A stretch of 64,000 nt of DNA from Lachnospiraceae bacterium (GCA_017396555.1 JAFQLS010000014.1:39747-103746); one strand, 5' to 3'; shown: positions 9,687 through 19,164, numbered from the stretch's first letter. The notes: generated from the sequence alone by a model not told the origin. A program made the numbers and translations.

Positions 9687-10640
9687 TTATGCTTCCTTTC
9701 CCTTTGGCATATTAACACTCATTTTTATATTGTTAATAACATCATCAACAAGTATACCATTTGCTTTTGCTCTTGAATTTAGTACTATTCTATGACTTGC
9801 TACACACTCCATACACTCCACAACATCTTCCGGAATAACATAATTTCTATCATTCATATATGCAATAGCCTTCGCCATCTTAACCATTGCAATGCCACCT
9901 CTTGGACTAATACCAAGCTGTACATAGTCATTCTTTCTTGAAGCTGATACGATATCAGCAATATACCTGTAAATGCTTTGTTCCATTGATACATCATCAA
10001 CTTCTTTACGCATTTTTATAAGGTCAACATCCCTGATAACAGCATCAACCTTACCAAGCGATGCATAACTTTTACCCATATATACCTCAATTTCATTTTC
10101 TATATCGGGATATCCCATAGATAATTTAATCATAAATCTATCTAACTGTGACTCCGGTAATTTCTGAGTCCCCACATAACCTACCGGATTCTGGGTTGCA
10201 ATTACAATAAATGGTTCAGGCAATTTTCTAGTCACACCATCTACAGTAACACTATTTTCCTCCATAATTTCAAGTAATGCTGCTTGTGTCTTTGGTGATG
10301 TTCTATTAATTTCATCAGCAAGCAAGAGATTAGTCATAGCCACGCCACTCTTATATTCAAAATCATTGATTTTCTTATTATATAACGAATATCCTGTTAA
10401 GTCTGACGGTAAAATGTCAGGCGTAAACTGCATTCTTCTATAATCCAAGGACATTGCCTTTGAAAATCCCAAAGCCAAGGTTGTCTTTCCCACACCCGGA
10501 ACATCTTCCAACAACACATGACCGCCTGCTAATATAGCAGCAAGAATCTTATCTATAATGTCATTTTTTCCAACTATAACTTTTTGAATTTCTTTTTTAA
10601 TCTCATTAATTTCCTTCATATTTTTGTTATCTCCATTCAT
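9687..10640 (-). CDS. MoxR-family AAA+ ATPase
   Basis: 317 residues, normal for MoxR. Walker A is GVGKTT at 49-54 and Walker B LLLADEIN at 105-112; sensor 1 is in IATQNPVG. MoxR ATPases are chaperone-like machines that activate or assemble partner complexes, usually encoded with DUF58 or VWA proteins, as here. The ATG at 10640 is used, but an in-frame ATG seven codons later is also preceded by GGAG, so the start is not certain. Confidence 0.9.
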   Translation of the reverse strand: MNGDNKNMKEINEIKKEIQKVIVGKNDIIDKILAAILAGGHVLLEDVPGVGKTTLALGFSKAMSLDYRRMQFTPDILPSDLTGYSLYNKKINDFEYKSGVAMTNLLLADEINRTSPKTQAALLEIMEENSVTVDGVTRKLPEPFIVIATQNPVGYVGTQKLPESQLDRFMIKLSMGYPDIENEIEVYMGKSYASLGKVDAVIRDVDLIKMRKEVDDVSMEQSIYRYIADIVSASRKNDYVQLGISPRGGIAMVKMAKAIAYMNDRNYVIPEDVVECMECVASHRIVLNSRAKANGILVDDVINNIKMSVNMPKGKEA

Positions 10641-10692
10641 TACTTATAAAACATTCACACTTTGATACTACAATATTTTCCCTATAAAGTAG

Positions 10693-10726
10693 AAAGAGTC
10701 TCTACTATAAATAGCAGAGACTCTTT
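10693..10726 (-). terminator. hairpin terminator after the kinase gene
   Basis: An 11-bp inverted repeat (AAAGAGTCTCT at 10693-10703 and its complement at 10716-10726) lies just past the kinase stop on the minus strand. The T-tract is poor, so read-through into moxR is possible. Confidence 0.55.
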
Positions 10727-10734
10727 AGTAATCA

Positions 10735-12504
10735 TTAATAATCTATCTTACAGTTAGGAACAATCGCCTGAAATTCTTCAACCTGAGATTTAGAAATATT
10801 CGTATTCTTAACATTCAAATATTTTAATTCTCTTAATCCTGAAATTGGTGTAAGACTTGAAATACTTGTTCCCCATAAATCAAGATATGTAAGTTTTGTA
10901 AGTGTAGCTAATGGCGTAATATCTGACACTCTTGTATTTCTAAGTGCTAAATATGTAAGCTTATTACATTTCATAAGAGGTAAAATATCACTTACCATAT
11001 TATTGCTAAGTATTAGCTTCTGCAATTCAGTACACTTCTCAAGAACCTGAATACTTCCTACATCCATATGTTCAACATCAAGTTCTGTTATATCATCATC
11101 GAATCTTACCTTACCAAGCTGGAGTTTAATCATCTTCTTAAGAGTATTCTTAAAGAATGAACCTCCCTCTTTAGCAGCCGCCTTAGCACCTTTTTCAATA
11201 GCTTTCTGTACCTTAAGCTGATCCTCAGTCATTTGCGCCGGCTCAGTTGGTGCCGGTGCTACCGGTGTAGCTGCTGGTGCTGGTGCCGGTGCTACTGGTG
11301 TAGCCGGTGCTGGCGCTGGTGCTGGTGCTACCGGTGTAGCTGCTGGCGCTGGTGCCGATGGTACCGGTGTAGCTGCTCCTCCACCTATACTAACTACTAT
11401 TTTCTTAGACTCAAATTCATCCCTAGGTTTGGCTGGTGCTACTGCTGGCGCCGGTGTCGAAACAGGTGTCTGTCCCGGTGCATTAACCACCATTACCTTA
11501 TTACCATCAGCGTCCTCTTCAAGAACACTATAATATAAAGCATTAATTAAGTCTGTTACATTCTGATATCTGTCTTCAGCCTTAAGAGACAAACCTTTCA
11601 TAATAGCATATTCTGTCTCAGGCCAAATATTAGGATCAAACTTTGATAATGGCTCAACATTATCTTCAATATTTCTTTCAAGTGCTTCCTGTGGAGTAAC
11701 ACCTGTAATCATTCTGTACATAGTAGCACAAAGTGCATAAACATCTGTCCATGCTCCCTGAACACCCTTTGCACGATACTGTTCTTCCGGTGCATATCCT
11801 CTCTTAAGCACTACAGTAATACTCTTATGATCTTCACTATTACTTACCCTTGCCGCACCAAAATCTGTAAGTTTAATCTGTTTATTCTTTGTTATCATAA
11901 TATTCTCAGGACTGATATCTCTGTGAATCATTCCTGTTTCATGAATCTTAACCATAGCTTCAAGAACAGGTTTCATAAGCTTGATAACCTCGTTCTGATT
12001 CATGCTTCCACCACATTTTGTCAGATATTGCTTAAGATTCATACCATTAATATATTCCATGATAATGTAAGCTGTCTCATTTTCATAGAAGAAATCCTTA
12101 ACAGTTACAATACCAGGTAATTCTGAAAACATTGTAAGGTTTCTTGCTTCTCTAAGATATTTCTCCAAACCTTCTTTAAATAATTCTGCACTTTCACCTG
12201 TAAATATGGTCAAAGCGTTACCTGCCGAAGCATCTCTTGTAGCTAATTCTGACGGAAAATATTCCTTAATTGCTACAGGATGTCCTGCTTCCAAATCAAA
12301 ACCAATGTATGTTATTCCAAATCCACCTTCTCCAATTACACTACCTACTAAATATTTCTCATTAAGTATAGTTGAAGCTCTCAAACTTCTTGGTGATGGT
12401 GCATATGTAGCTCTGTCAAATCCACAAAGCGGACATGCTAAATCCGGTTCATCTAAAACGGCCATACATCCCGGACATAAACTATCTGGATTAATGTTAC
12501 TCAT
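10735..12504 (-). CDS. zinc-ribbon Ser/Thr protein kinase with C-terminal leucine-rich repeats
   Basis: A Hanks-type kinase with four parts. Residues 1-30 form a zinc ribbon with Cys10, Cys13, Cys24 and Cys27. The kinase domain (about 50-320) has GEGGFGITY, Lys80 in VAIKEY, HRD at 194-196 and DFG at 214-216, so it should be active. A Pro/Ala/Thr linker (about 340-430) consists of APAPAATPV-like repeats. The C-terminus (about 470-589) is a run of internalin-like leucine-rich repeats. No membrane helix is seen, so it should be cytosolic, unlike PknB/PrkC kinases, which carry a membrane helix and PASTA domains. The LRRs probably supply substrate or partner recognition. The cognate phosphatase gene lies immediately upstream, and the kinase also has its own promoter. 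Confidence 0.9.
   Translation of the reverse strand: MSNINPDSLCPGCMAVLDEPDLACPLCGFDRATYAPSPRSLRASTILNEKYLVGSVIGEGGFGITYIGFDLEAGHPVAIKEYFPSELATRDASAGNALTIFTGESAELFKEGLEKYLREARNLTMFSELPGIVTVKDFFYENETAYIIMEYINGMNLKQYLTKCGGSMNQNEVIKLMKPVLEAMVKIHETGMIHRDISPENIMITKNKQIKLTDFGAARVSNSEDHKSITVVLKRGYAPEEQYRAKGVQGAWTDVYALCATMYRMITGVTPQEALERNIEDNVEPLSKFDPNIWPETEYAIMKGLSLKAEDRYQNVTDLINALYYSVLEEDADGNKVMVVNAPGQTPVSTPAPAVAPAKPRDEFESKKIVVSIGGGAATPVPSAPAPAATPVAPAPAPAPATPVAPAPAPAATPVAPAPTEPAQMTEDQLKVQKAIEKGAKAAAKEGGSFFKNTLKKMIKLQLGKVRFDDDITELDVEHMDVGSIQVLEKCTELQKLILSNNMVSDILPLMKCNKLTYLALRNTRVSDITPLATLTKLTYLDLWGTSISSLTPISGLRELKYLNVKNTNISKSQVEEFQAIVPNCKIDY
11241..11375 (-). repeat. degenerate tandem repeat coding for the Pro/Ala-rich linker
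   Basis: Imperfect tandem units built from GCTGGTGCTGGTGCC-like blocks (plus-strand view) encode the APAPA/ATPV linker of the kinase. Such repeats tend to vary in copy number between strains. Confidence 0.7.
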
Positions 12505-12548
12505 ACCGTACTCCTCCCTACGTTGTATATTAAAATCAGTCTATTTAT

Positions 12549-12577
12549 AGTATATCACTTTACTTACTTATTTGCAA
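12549..12577 (-). promoter_or_regulatory. promoter of the kinase gene
   Basis: Minus-strand TTGCAA (12572-12577), 17-base spacer, TATACT (12549-12554). The -35 lies just past the PP2C stop, so the kinase can be transcribed independently of the phosphatase. Confidence 0.6.
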
Positions 12578-12582
12578 TTAGT

Positions 12583-13317
12583 TTATTCCCTTATCCACAC
12601 CGCAAGTGCTGAATAATTGTCCATATTTCGTTCTTTTCCATTTTCTAACACAATTACCTGCATTAATTCTATCCACTCTTGTGGAGTTTTAGCCTTTTTT
12701 AGACAATTCAACATTTGCTTTTCTTCAATCAGCTCCCAAAAACCATCCGAACACATCAAATACGAATCTCCAGCTACAATAGGCACATTTTCTTCTATCT
12801 CATACTTAGGGCGATCCCAATCAACTCCCATAACCTTAAGTAGCCTGCTTCTGTCCGGGTGATTTCTAATCTCTTTTTCTGTTATCTCACCCATTTTAAC
12901 AAGCATCTGTGGAACACTGTGGTCTTTTGTCTGGCTAATAAGTTTTTTATTCCCAAATCTGTATATACGAGAATCTCCCACATGTCCCCAGCCAATACTT
13001 TCCTTTCCTACAACAACCACTGTAAGCGTAGTCTTTAATTCATCGTAGGCATCTTCTCTCTGTTGCTTATCAAGGAGATTCTGCTGTGCAAGTTCAAATG
13101 CTTCTCTCAGAAAATATTCACTATATCCATTCTCCTGAGCAAACACTTCTCCTACTGTCTCAACAACTAATCTGGATGCGACTTCTCCTCTTTCATGTCC
13201 ACCAAGGCCATCTGCAAGTGCAAAACAATACTCATTATTCAATTCGTAACTGCCAACATAATCTTCGTTATTTCTTCGTTTACCTTTATCTGTCAGCATA
13301 TAATATGTTAATTGCAT
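12583..13317 (-). CDS. PP2C-family Ser/Thr protein phosphatase
   Basis: 244 residues, the usual size of bacterial PrpC/Stp. Metal-binding motifs are present: RRNNEDY at 14-20, ADGLGGHERGE (Asp36) and CSDGFWE late in the chain. It would dephosphorylate proteins modified by the adjacent kinase using Mn2+ or Mg2+. GGAGG lies just upstream of the ATG. Pairing of a PP2C phosphatase with a Hanks kinase is standard; here the kinase has the zinc-ribbon/LRR architecture and not the PASTA one. Confidence 0.92.
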   Translation of the reverse strand: MQLTYYMLTDKGKRRNNEDYVGSYELNNEYCFALADGLGGHERGEVASRLVVETVGEVFAQENGYSEYFLREAFELAQQNLLDKQQREDAYDELKTTLTVVVVGKESIGWGHVGDSRIYRFGNKKLISQTKDHSVPQMLVKMGEITEKEIRNHPDRSRLLKVMGVDWDRPKYEIEENVPIVAGDSYLMCSDGFWELIEEKQMLNCLKKAKTPQEWIELMQVIVLENGKERNMDNYSALAVWIRE

Positions 13318-13348
13318 ATTTCCTCCAGCCCATTTAACATTTCATTAT

Positions 13349-13377
13349 ATTATACCAATTTTTTTGACATTTTTAAA
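13349..13377 (-). promoter_or_regulatory. promoter of the PP2C gene
   Basis: Minus-strand TTTAAA (13372-13377), 17-base spacer, TATAAT (13349-13354) preceded by GG. Confidence 0.5.
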
Positions 13378-13389
13378 GAGTTTTTTATA

Positions 13390-14682
13390 TTAAAATACTT
13401 TTTTCTTGTATATTTTCCCTGTTATTACTACAAGAACAAACGTTGTTGCTAATATTAAAATATTTCCAACTATAATTTCAACGTTGGATGCTACACCTAT
13501 CAAAATGTCACCGGGCAATTTGTATGCAGCAATTGGTGGAATATAACTAGATATTTTATTCACAATTTCCATTTCTCCAGATATAGGTGCCAAATAACTT
13601 AAGAAAAATCCCACCATAACCACAAGCATATATGGTGTAATAGCAACATTTAACTTATCTGCCTGTTTTACTCCTGATGAAAGCAATGCAACGAATACAC
13701 AATACATTATAAAGCTTATACACATTGAGAAAACAAACAATATAATTGCTCCCGGAGTAAACGCTTTAGCTGCATCCTTCTGAACAAGCTCAATTACTTC
13801 CATAACAATATTAGTATAACCCGGAACAAATTTCTCTGCTATAACATCACCCAGTAAAAAACCTGCTATTCCTGATACAATCCATAATAATAGCTGTCCA
13901 ATTGCAACCGTTGCCATTCCCAAAACCTTTCCTGTTATAACAGCATATGGTGTAACTGAAGTAAGTAAAGTTTCCATTAGTTTGGATACCTTTTCAGCAA
14001 TAACACAATTACTAATGCTTTGTCCGTATAAAATAAGCATCATATAGAATATTAATGAATACAACATAGGCACGATCATTTTTATAATAAATTCACCTAC
14101 TGTATCTGCATCTTCGCCTGTTTTATTTATGCTGACAGACAATGGTGTTAATATTGCGACAAGTTTATCACCCTCAATCCCTGAATTCATAAGCTTCATA
14201 TTTTCAAAATATCCTACAAACAAATCCGCAAAAGCATTCGCACTATCTGCATCTACATTAGAAGCCTCAGGAACAAGAACATCTATCTTAAATACATCAT
14301 TTTCGTCAACAGTATCCTTATATATCTTTAAAACTATAGTATCATTTTCGTCTTTAATATATTTATCTGCTACCGTCTCTGCTTTTTCATTGCCAAGTTC
14401 AATTTCTATGTCTTTAATATCTTCTGCAAACATTTCTTTAAATAATGCAAGTTCATCATTTATAAGACCTGTTTCATCACAAATAATCGCATTTTTTAAC
14501 TCCATCTTTTCTTCCTCTTCGGAAGTAACAAGACCGTATATTATGTTAATAGCAGAAAGAGCAATAAACGCAAATACCGCTATCAGAATCGTAACTAATT
14601 TAAAGTTTTTCGAATTGGTATTCTGCTTAATAGTAAAGTCAAATACCGCCTTCCAGCCCGTAAACATATTTTTATTTTTCAC
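13390..14682 (-). CDS. ABC-2 type transporter permease (NatB-like), second subunit
   Basis: One membrane helix near residues 27-50, then a large acidic extracellular domain (about 50-200), then about five more membrane helices. This is the ABC2_membrane_3/NatB arrangement. It starts with GTG at 14682, whose G is the last base of the preceding gene's TAG stop, so the two permeases are translationally coupled. They likely form a heterodimer served by the ATPase at 16039-16986. The substrate cannot be read from sequence; Na+ or toxic compounds are typical for this family. Confidence 0.85.
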   Translation of the reverse strand: MKNKNMFTGWKAVFDFTIKQNTNSKNFKLVTILIAVFAFIALSAINIIYGLVTSEEEEKMELKNAIICDETGLINDELALFKEMFAEDIKDIEIELGNEKAETVADKYIKDENDTIVLKIYKDTVDENDVFKIDVLVPEASNVDADSANAFADLFVGYFENMKLMNSGIEGDKLVAILTPLSVSINKTGEDADTVGEFIIKMIVPMLYSLIFYMMLILYGQSISNCVIAEKVSKLMETLLTSVTPYAVITGKVLGMATVAIGQLLLWIVSGIAGFLLGDVIAEKFVPGYTNIVMEVIELVQKDAAKAFTPGAIILFVFSMCISFIMYCVFVALLSSGVKQADKLNVAITPYMLVVMVGFFLSYLAPISGEMEIVNKISSYIPPIAAYKLPGDILIGVASNVEIIVGNILILATTFVLVVITGKIYKKKVF

Positions 14683-16058
14683 TATCGCTTACCCCCTTTG
14701 TTACTCTTATATATTCTTACAATGTCTTTAACCTTCAAAGGTTCACCATTATGATAAATAACCTCCTCATAAACATTTGCAGTAAATATTGTAAACAACA
14801 CAATACAAACGAGTATTATTGCTATTGCTATTAATATAGATACAATATCTATCATTCCAATAAGTGTAAAGCCCGGTAATGCAAATGGTGCTGACAAAGG
14901 AAACATACACACAATTCTAATTACAGTTTCACTTAATCCACCAGACATCCCCGCCATAGCAACACCAAGAGTAATATAGGCTCCAATAATCATTGCAAAA
15001 TTAAACGCTTTAAGACCTTCTGCTGCCTCTTCAATCTTACTTACTGTTGCTCCTACCAATCCTGCCATCATACCAAAGAGCATCAGCCCTAAACAAATTG
15101 CAACTATTCCCATTACTATATTTATCACACTTACATTTGATAATGCTTCTACACTAAGGAATTTACCTATAGTCTCCTTAGCAGATTCCTGTATTGAAAT
15201 TCCTCTTATCGAGCTGTCAATCACAAATGATACTAAGAATCCAACAATCCCTGCCAAAATCTCTACAAGTACTACACAAATCGTTGCAAACACTTTACCC
15301 ATTATAATCGCCATAGGCTTGATACTCGTAAGAAGGAATTCAATTATTTTAGAAGACTTCTCAGTAATAATTGCAGTTGCCACATTACTTCCGGTAATTG
15401 CCACCACAAATGCCATAACCGATATTACACCAAGCAAAAGACTATACTGCATCATATCAAGCATATTGGCATCTTCTTCTGAATCATCTTTAACTTCGCC
15501 TGTATAATCAACCACTTCTGTAATTACCTGCATATTAACAAAATCCATCTGCTCGTCAGTAACACCAAGTGACAACGACATAATCTTTGGGAACTTTTCG
15601 TTAATTATATTTGAAAAATCATTGATATCCTCTTCATCAAGCTTACCCTTTTCACTGTATTCAAGTTGCATACTATAACAACCTTCCTCAGCATTTAAAC
15701 TAAATTTCATAAATATTGCCTTTTTACTATCTTCATCGGAATCAAGCTTTTTCTCAGTTTTCTCTATATCTGTTACTTCTTCATATACAATTTCATCAAA
15801 TTCCGTATCCTTATTAACTTCCTTTAATGCATCAATAATATCAATTCCACTCTCGTTTAATAAATACACCTTTTTTATTGGGCTTTTCTCAACTTCCTTT
15901 TCACCCCCGCTAATAAGAGAGGTTATAGGTAATGCAAGTGCAGCTATAGCAAATAATATCGCTGTAAATATTATTGTTCCCTTATGCTTCATATCCTGAA
16001 CAAATGCGAATTTAAACACATCTCTCCAACCTGTAAAATTACTCTTCTTCATTATCAT
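14682..16058 (-). CDS. ABC-2 type transporter permease (NatB-like), first subunit
   Basis: 458 residues with the same plan as the next gene: a helix at about 25-45, an acidic extracellular domain to about 205, then a block of about five or six helices. It shares the N-terminal FTGWR/KxVF-type start with its neighbour, so the two are paralogues. The start overlaps the ATPase gene by 20 bases. It is the likely partner of the 430-residue permease in an exporter. Confidence 0.85.
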   Translation of the reverse strand: MIMKKSNFTGWRDVFKFAFVQDMKHKGTIIFTAILFAIAALALPITSLISGGEKEVEKSPIKKVYLLNESGIDIIDALKEVNKDTEFDEIVYEEVTDIEKTEKKLDSDEDSKKAIFMKFSLNAEEGCYSMQLEYSEKGKLDEEDINDFSNIINEKFPKIMSLSLGVTDEQMDFVNMQVITEVVDYTGEVKDDSEEDANMLDMMQYSLLLGVISVMAFVVAITGSNVATAIITEKSSKIIEFLLTSIKPMAIIMGKVFATICVVLVEILAGIVGFLVSFVIDSSIRGISIQESAKETIGKFLSVEALSNVSVINIVMGIVAICLGLMLFGMMAGLVGATVSKIEEAAEGLKAFNFAMIIGAYITLGVAMAGMSGGLSETVIRIVCMFPLSAPFALPGFTLIGMIDIVSILIAIAIILVCIVLFTIFTANVYEEVIYHNGEPLKVKDIVRIYKSNKGGKR

Positions 16059-16986
16059 TACCTACTTTCTCTACAAAAATCTCATGTAATGATGGTTCTC
16101 TAAGTTCAAATTTTACAACCGGCACTTTATTCTGTGTAAGCCTTGCAAGAAAATCCATTGCCTGATTTTCATCCTTAACTCTTATGCAAACTTCATCCGC
16201 ATTCTTATCAACATTAACAAAATCAAATTCATTTACATAATTATCAATATCAACATCACATTTAACTATCATATTTACTCTTCCGTAACTCTTCTTAATC
16301 TCATTGAGATTACCCTGAAGAACCGCCTTCCCTCTATTGAGAATGGTAATATCCGTACAAAATGCTTCTATAGTCTCCATCTGATGGCTTGACATAATTA
16401 TGTATTTATTTTTTTCTATTTCTTCTTTAATAATTTCCTTAAACAAATCTGCGTTTACAGGGTCAAGTCCGCTAAGTGGCTCATCAAGCACAATAATATC
16501 AGGATCAGATATTAATGCAGCAAGCATCTGTATTTTCTGCTGATTTCCCTTAGATAACTGGTCGGCTGTCTTTGGCTTTGCTTTCTTGCCTTTCTTACCT
16601 GATGTATTTTCAGGATAAATGTACTCCTCAACCTTTAATCTCTCTGCAAGATATTTAATTCTCTTCTCTGCTTCCTTCTTAGATACACCTTTAAGCTTTG
16701 CAAAATACAACAGCTGATCCATCAATGTGTATTTAGGATATAAGCCTCTTTCTTCAGCAAGATAACCCACATTTACCTTCATAGCATCAAGTGTCTCTCC
16801 ATTCCATAGCACTTCGCCACTTTCATGCGAAAGCATACCTAATATAATTCTGATAGTAGTTGTCTTACCTGCTCCATTTGTACCGAGCAACGCATACACA
16901 CCCGGTTCTTTCATTTCAAAGCTGATATTATCTACAACAGTTTTCTCTCCATATTTCTTTACAATATTTTTAACCTCTAGTGACAT
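16039..16986 (-). CDS. ABC transporter ATP-binding protein (NatA-like)
   Basis: Walker A is LLGTNGAGKT at 33-42, the signature is LSKGNQQ at 144-150 and Walker B with catalytic Glu is IIVLDEP at 164-170. The C-terminal region ending in LREPSLHEIFVE is typical of NatA/CcmA exporters. A lysine-rich insertion (SGKKGKKAKPKTAD, about 129-142) lies immediately before the signature, where relatives usually have a short loop. GGAGG precedes the start. It is the first gene of a three-gene exporter operon with overlapping reading frames. Confidence 0.9.
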   Translation of the reverse strand: MSLEVKNIVKKYGEKTVVDNISFEMKEPGVYALLGTNGAGKTTTIRIILGMLSHESGEVLWNGETLDAMKVNVGYLAEERGLYPKYTLMDQLLYFAKLKGVSKKEAEKRIKYLAERLKVEEYIYPENTSGKKGKKAKPKTADQLSKGNQQKIQMLAALISDPDIIVLDEPLSGLDPVNADLFKEIIKEEIEKNKYIIMSSHQMETIEAFCTDITILNRGKAVLQGNLNEIKKSYGRVNMIVKCDVDIDNYVNEFDFVNVDKNADEVCIRVKDENQAMDFLARLTQNKVPVVKFELREPSLHEIFVEKVGNDNEEE

Positions 16987-17025
16987 AATTTACCTCCTGT
17001 TTCATTCTTAATATTTTAATATATA

Positions 17026-17051
17026 AAGGAGTTGAAATAATCCAACTCCTT
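17026..17051 (-). terminator. terminator after leuA
   Basis: A 9-bp inverted repeat, AAGGAGTTG (17026-17034) with CAACTCCTT (17043-17051), 15 bases past the leuA stop on the minus strand. The T-run is interrupted. Confidence 0.6.
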
Positions 17052-17065
17052 CATAATACCACAAT

Positions 17066-19063
17066 TTATATGTTACTTCTACTCATTTTTCTATATTCAA
17101 CAGGTGTCATATCGAATATTTTCTTAAAACTTCTGTTAAAATGTTCCACATTCTGATATCCCACTGCATAAGAAATATCTTCTACTGTCATGTTCCCATT
17201 TTTAAGTAATGCTTTAGCCTTTTTCATTCTTGTAGCTGCAACAATATCTCCAAATGTCTTGCCTGATTTATCCTTAATATATTTTGAAATATATGGCTCT
17301 GATAAATTAAACTGAACCGACATTGTTTCAAGTGTTATATGCTGATAATTTGCCTGAATAAAATTCATCATCTCAACAAATCTTTCATCCTGATATTTTT
17401 CATCATTCGCGATGTCAGGAAGCTTATTTACCGCTACTACTAAAGCTCGAATTGATGATTTAATAATATCTTCATCAATACCTGCACCCCAGTACATTTT
17501 GCCATTACATGTAATTCCCACATAAGACATAGCCTTTGAAGATGAGCCCTGTGATAAAGCATGTTCTTCATATATTGATAACTCATAACTAATTCCAAAA
17601 TACTGCTTTATCGTATTACTTACAGCATCAAGACGACCATTACCATTTGCGTCTACTACCGTCTTCTTCTCACCACAAACAATAGTTGTTTCCGCCATAA
17701 TTCCGTCATTCTGTTTGAAGTGACAATCAACCACTCTGAATGTTGGTGTATAATCTATATAATTACTTTCAAATATCTCATATACCCACTGTGGCGACAA
17801 TTCTTTATGTTCTTCATCAGATACCTGCTTAACCGCATATCCTACTTCTTCTCTCATCTTTTCCGGAATAGAAAGACTGTAGTTCTGCTTAAGTATGTAT
17901 GCTACACCACCCTTACCTGACTGACTGTTAATTCTGATAACATCAGAGTCATAAGTTCTACCGACATCAACAGGGTCAATCGGAAGATATGGAACTGTCC
18001 ATGTATCACACTGTTTCTCTTCTCTCCAGTTCATACCCTTTGAAATAGCATCCTGATGCGAACCTGAGAATGCTGTAAACACAAGATCTCCACTATAAGC
18101 CTGACGCTCATATACATGCATTCTTGTAAGTCTCTCATATTTTTCACGAATCATAGGCATATTAGAGAACTCAAGTCCCGGATCAATACCATGCGAGAAC
18201 ATATTCATAGCTACCGTAATAATATCACAGTTACCTGTTCTTTCACCGTTTCCGAATAATGTTCCCTCTACTCTGTCAGCACCTGCAAGACATCCAAGTT
18301 CCGCATCTGCAACAGCACAGCCTCTGTCATTATGTGGATGAAGACTAACAATAACATTTTCACGATATTTAAGATTTTTACACATATATTCTACCTGCGA
18401 AGCAAATACATGTGGCATTGCTGTCTCAACTGTAGCCGGAAGGTTAATGATAGCCTTCTTTTCAGGTGTTGGCTGCCAGATATCAAGAACTGCATTACAT
18501 ACCTCTAATGCATATTCCATCTCAGTTCCATGAAAGCTCTCAGGACTGTACTCGAACGAGAAATTACCATCTGTTTCATCAGCCATTTTCTTAAGAAGCT
18601 TAGCACCTTCTACAGCAATCTTCTTAATTTCTTCTTTATCTTTTCTAAATACCTGTTCTCTTTGTGCTACAGATGTAGAATTGTACAAATGTATAACCGC
18701 GTGTGGCGCACCCTGAACAGCTTCAAATGTTTTCTTAATAATATGTTCTCTAGCCTGTGTAAGAACCTGAACTGTAACATCCTTTGGAATCATATTTCGC
18801 TCAATAAGAGTTCTCATAAAAATAAATTCTGTCTCTGATGCAGCAGGAAATCCTACTTCTATTTCTTTAAATCCTATATCTACAAGCATCTGGAAAAACT
18901 CTAGCTTTTCTTCAAGACTCATTGGCTCAATTAATGCCTGATTACCATCTCTTAAGTCAACCGAACACCAGATAGGTGGTGTATCCAAATAGTCCTTCTT
19001 CACCCATTCATAATCACATACAGGTGGCATAAAGTATTGTTTTTCATATTTCTTTGCGTTCAT
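17066..19063 (-). CDS. leuA: 2-isopropylmalate synthase fused to an AraC-type DNA-binding domain
   Basis: The N-terminal part condenses acetyl-CoA with 2-oxoisovalerate, the first step of leucine synthesis. The catalytic barrel shows WCSVDLRDGNQ (32-42) and the metal motif LHPHNDRG (241-248; His242, His244), of the LeuA type common in actinobacteria and fungi. Residues about 440-548 match the LeuA allosteric (leucine-binding) domain, with GNGRLDAV at 474-481. Residues about 560-660 form a complete AraC/XylS double helix-turn-helix, including LSEPYISKYIKDKSGKTF and VGYQNVEHFNRSFKKIF, ending TPVEYRKM. The reading frame is continuous, so this is one polypeptide: enzyme, leucine sensor and DNA-binding head. 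I infer possible leucine-dependent transcription control. RBS GGAGG is 11 bases before ATG. No T-box or leader peptide is seen upstream. Confidence 0.93.
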   Translation of the reverse strand: MNAKKYEKQYFMPPVCDYEWVKKDYLDTPPIWCSVDLRDGNQALIEPMSLEEKLEFFQMLVDIGFKEIEVGFPAASETEFIFMRTLIERNMIPKDVTVQVLTQAREHIIKKTFEAVQGAPHAVIHLYNSTSVAQREQVFRKDKEEIKKIAVEGAKLLKKMADETDGNFSFEYSPESFHGTEMEYALEVCNAVLDIWQPTPEKKAIINLPATVETAMPHVFASQVEYMCKNLKYRENVIVSLHPHNDRGCAVADAELGCLAGADRVEGTLFGNGERTGNCDIITVAMNMFSHGIDPGLEFSNMPMIREKYERLTRMHVYERQAYSGDLVFTAFSGSHQDAISKGMNWREEKQCDTWTVPYLPIDPVDVGRTYDSDVIRINSQSGKGGVAYILKQNYSLSIPEKMREEVGYAVKQVSDEEHKELSPQWVYEIFESNYIDYTPTFRVVDCHFKQNDGIMAETTIVCGEKKTVVDANGNGRLDAVSNTIKQYFGISYELSIYEEHALSQGSSSKAMSYVGITCNGKMYWGAGIDEDIIKSSIRALVVAVNKLPDIANDEKYQDERFVEMMNFIQANYQHITLETMSVQFNLSEPYISKYIKDKSGKTFGDIVAATRMKKAKALLKNGNMTVEDISYAVGYQNVEHFNRSFKKIFDMTPVEYRKMSRSNI

Positions 19064-19164
19064 AGTATATAGTCCTCCGTTTTCTTACAATGTACATATG
19101 TTATCATCATATCTCTTTTTTGAGAATGATTAAATTTAATCAGTTTTCTTGATGTATTTTAACA

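Noticed and set aside
11241-11375. Short tandem repeats as a CRISPR
   Set aside because: The units are coding, contiguous and of low complexity, with no spacers.
11233-11538. Plus-strand open frame rich in Cys, Trp and Arg
   Set aside because: It is the antisense shadow of the Pro/Ala-rich linker of the kinase; no ribosome site and abnormal composition.
13086-13337. Plus-strand frames opposite the phosphatase, kinase, leuA, pullulanase and other long genes
   Set aside because: They mirror minus-strand genes with clear family motifs and lack ribosome sites.
19064-19164. Possible T-box or leader peptide for leuA
   Set aside because: Only about 100 bases separate leuA from queF; no Leu-codon run, T-box motif or terminator-antiterminator pair is seen.
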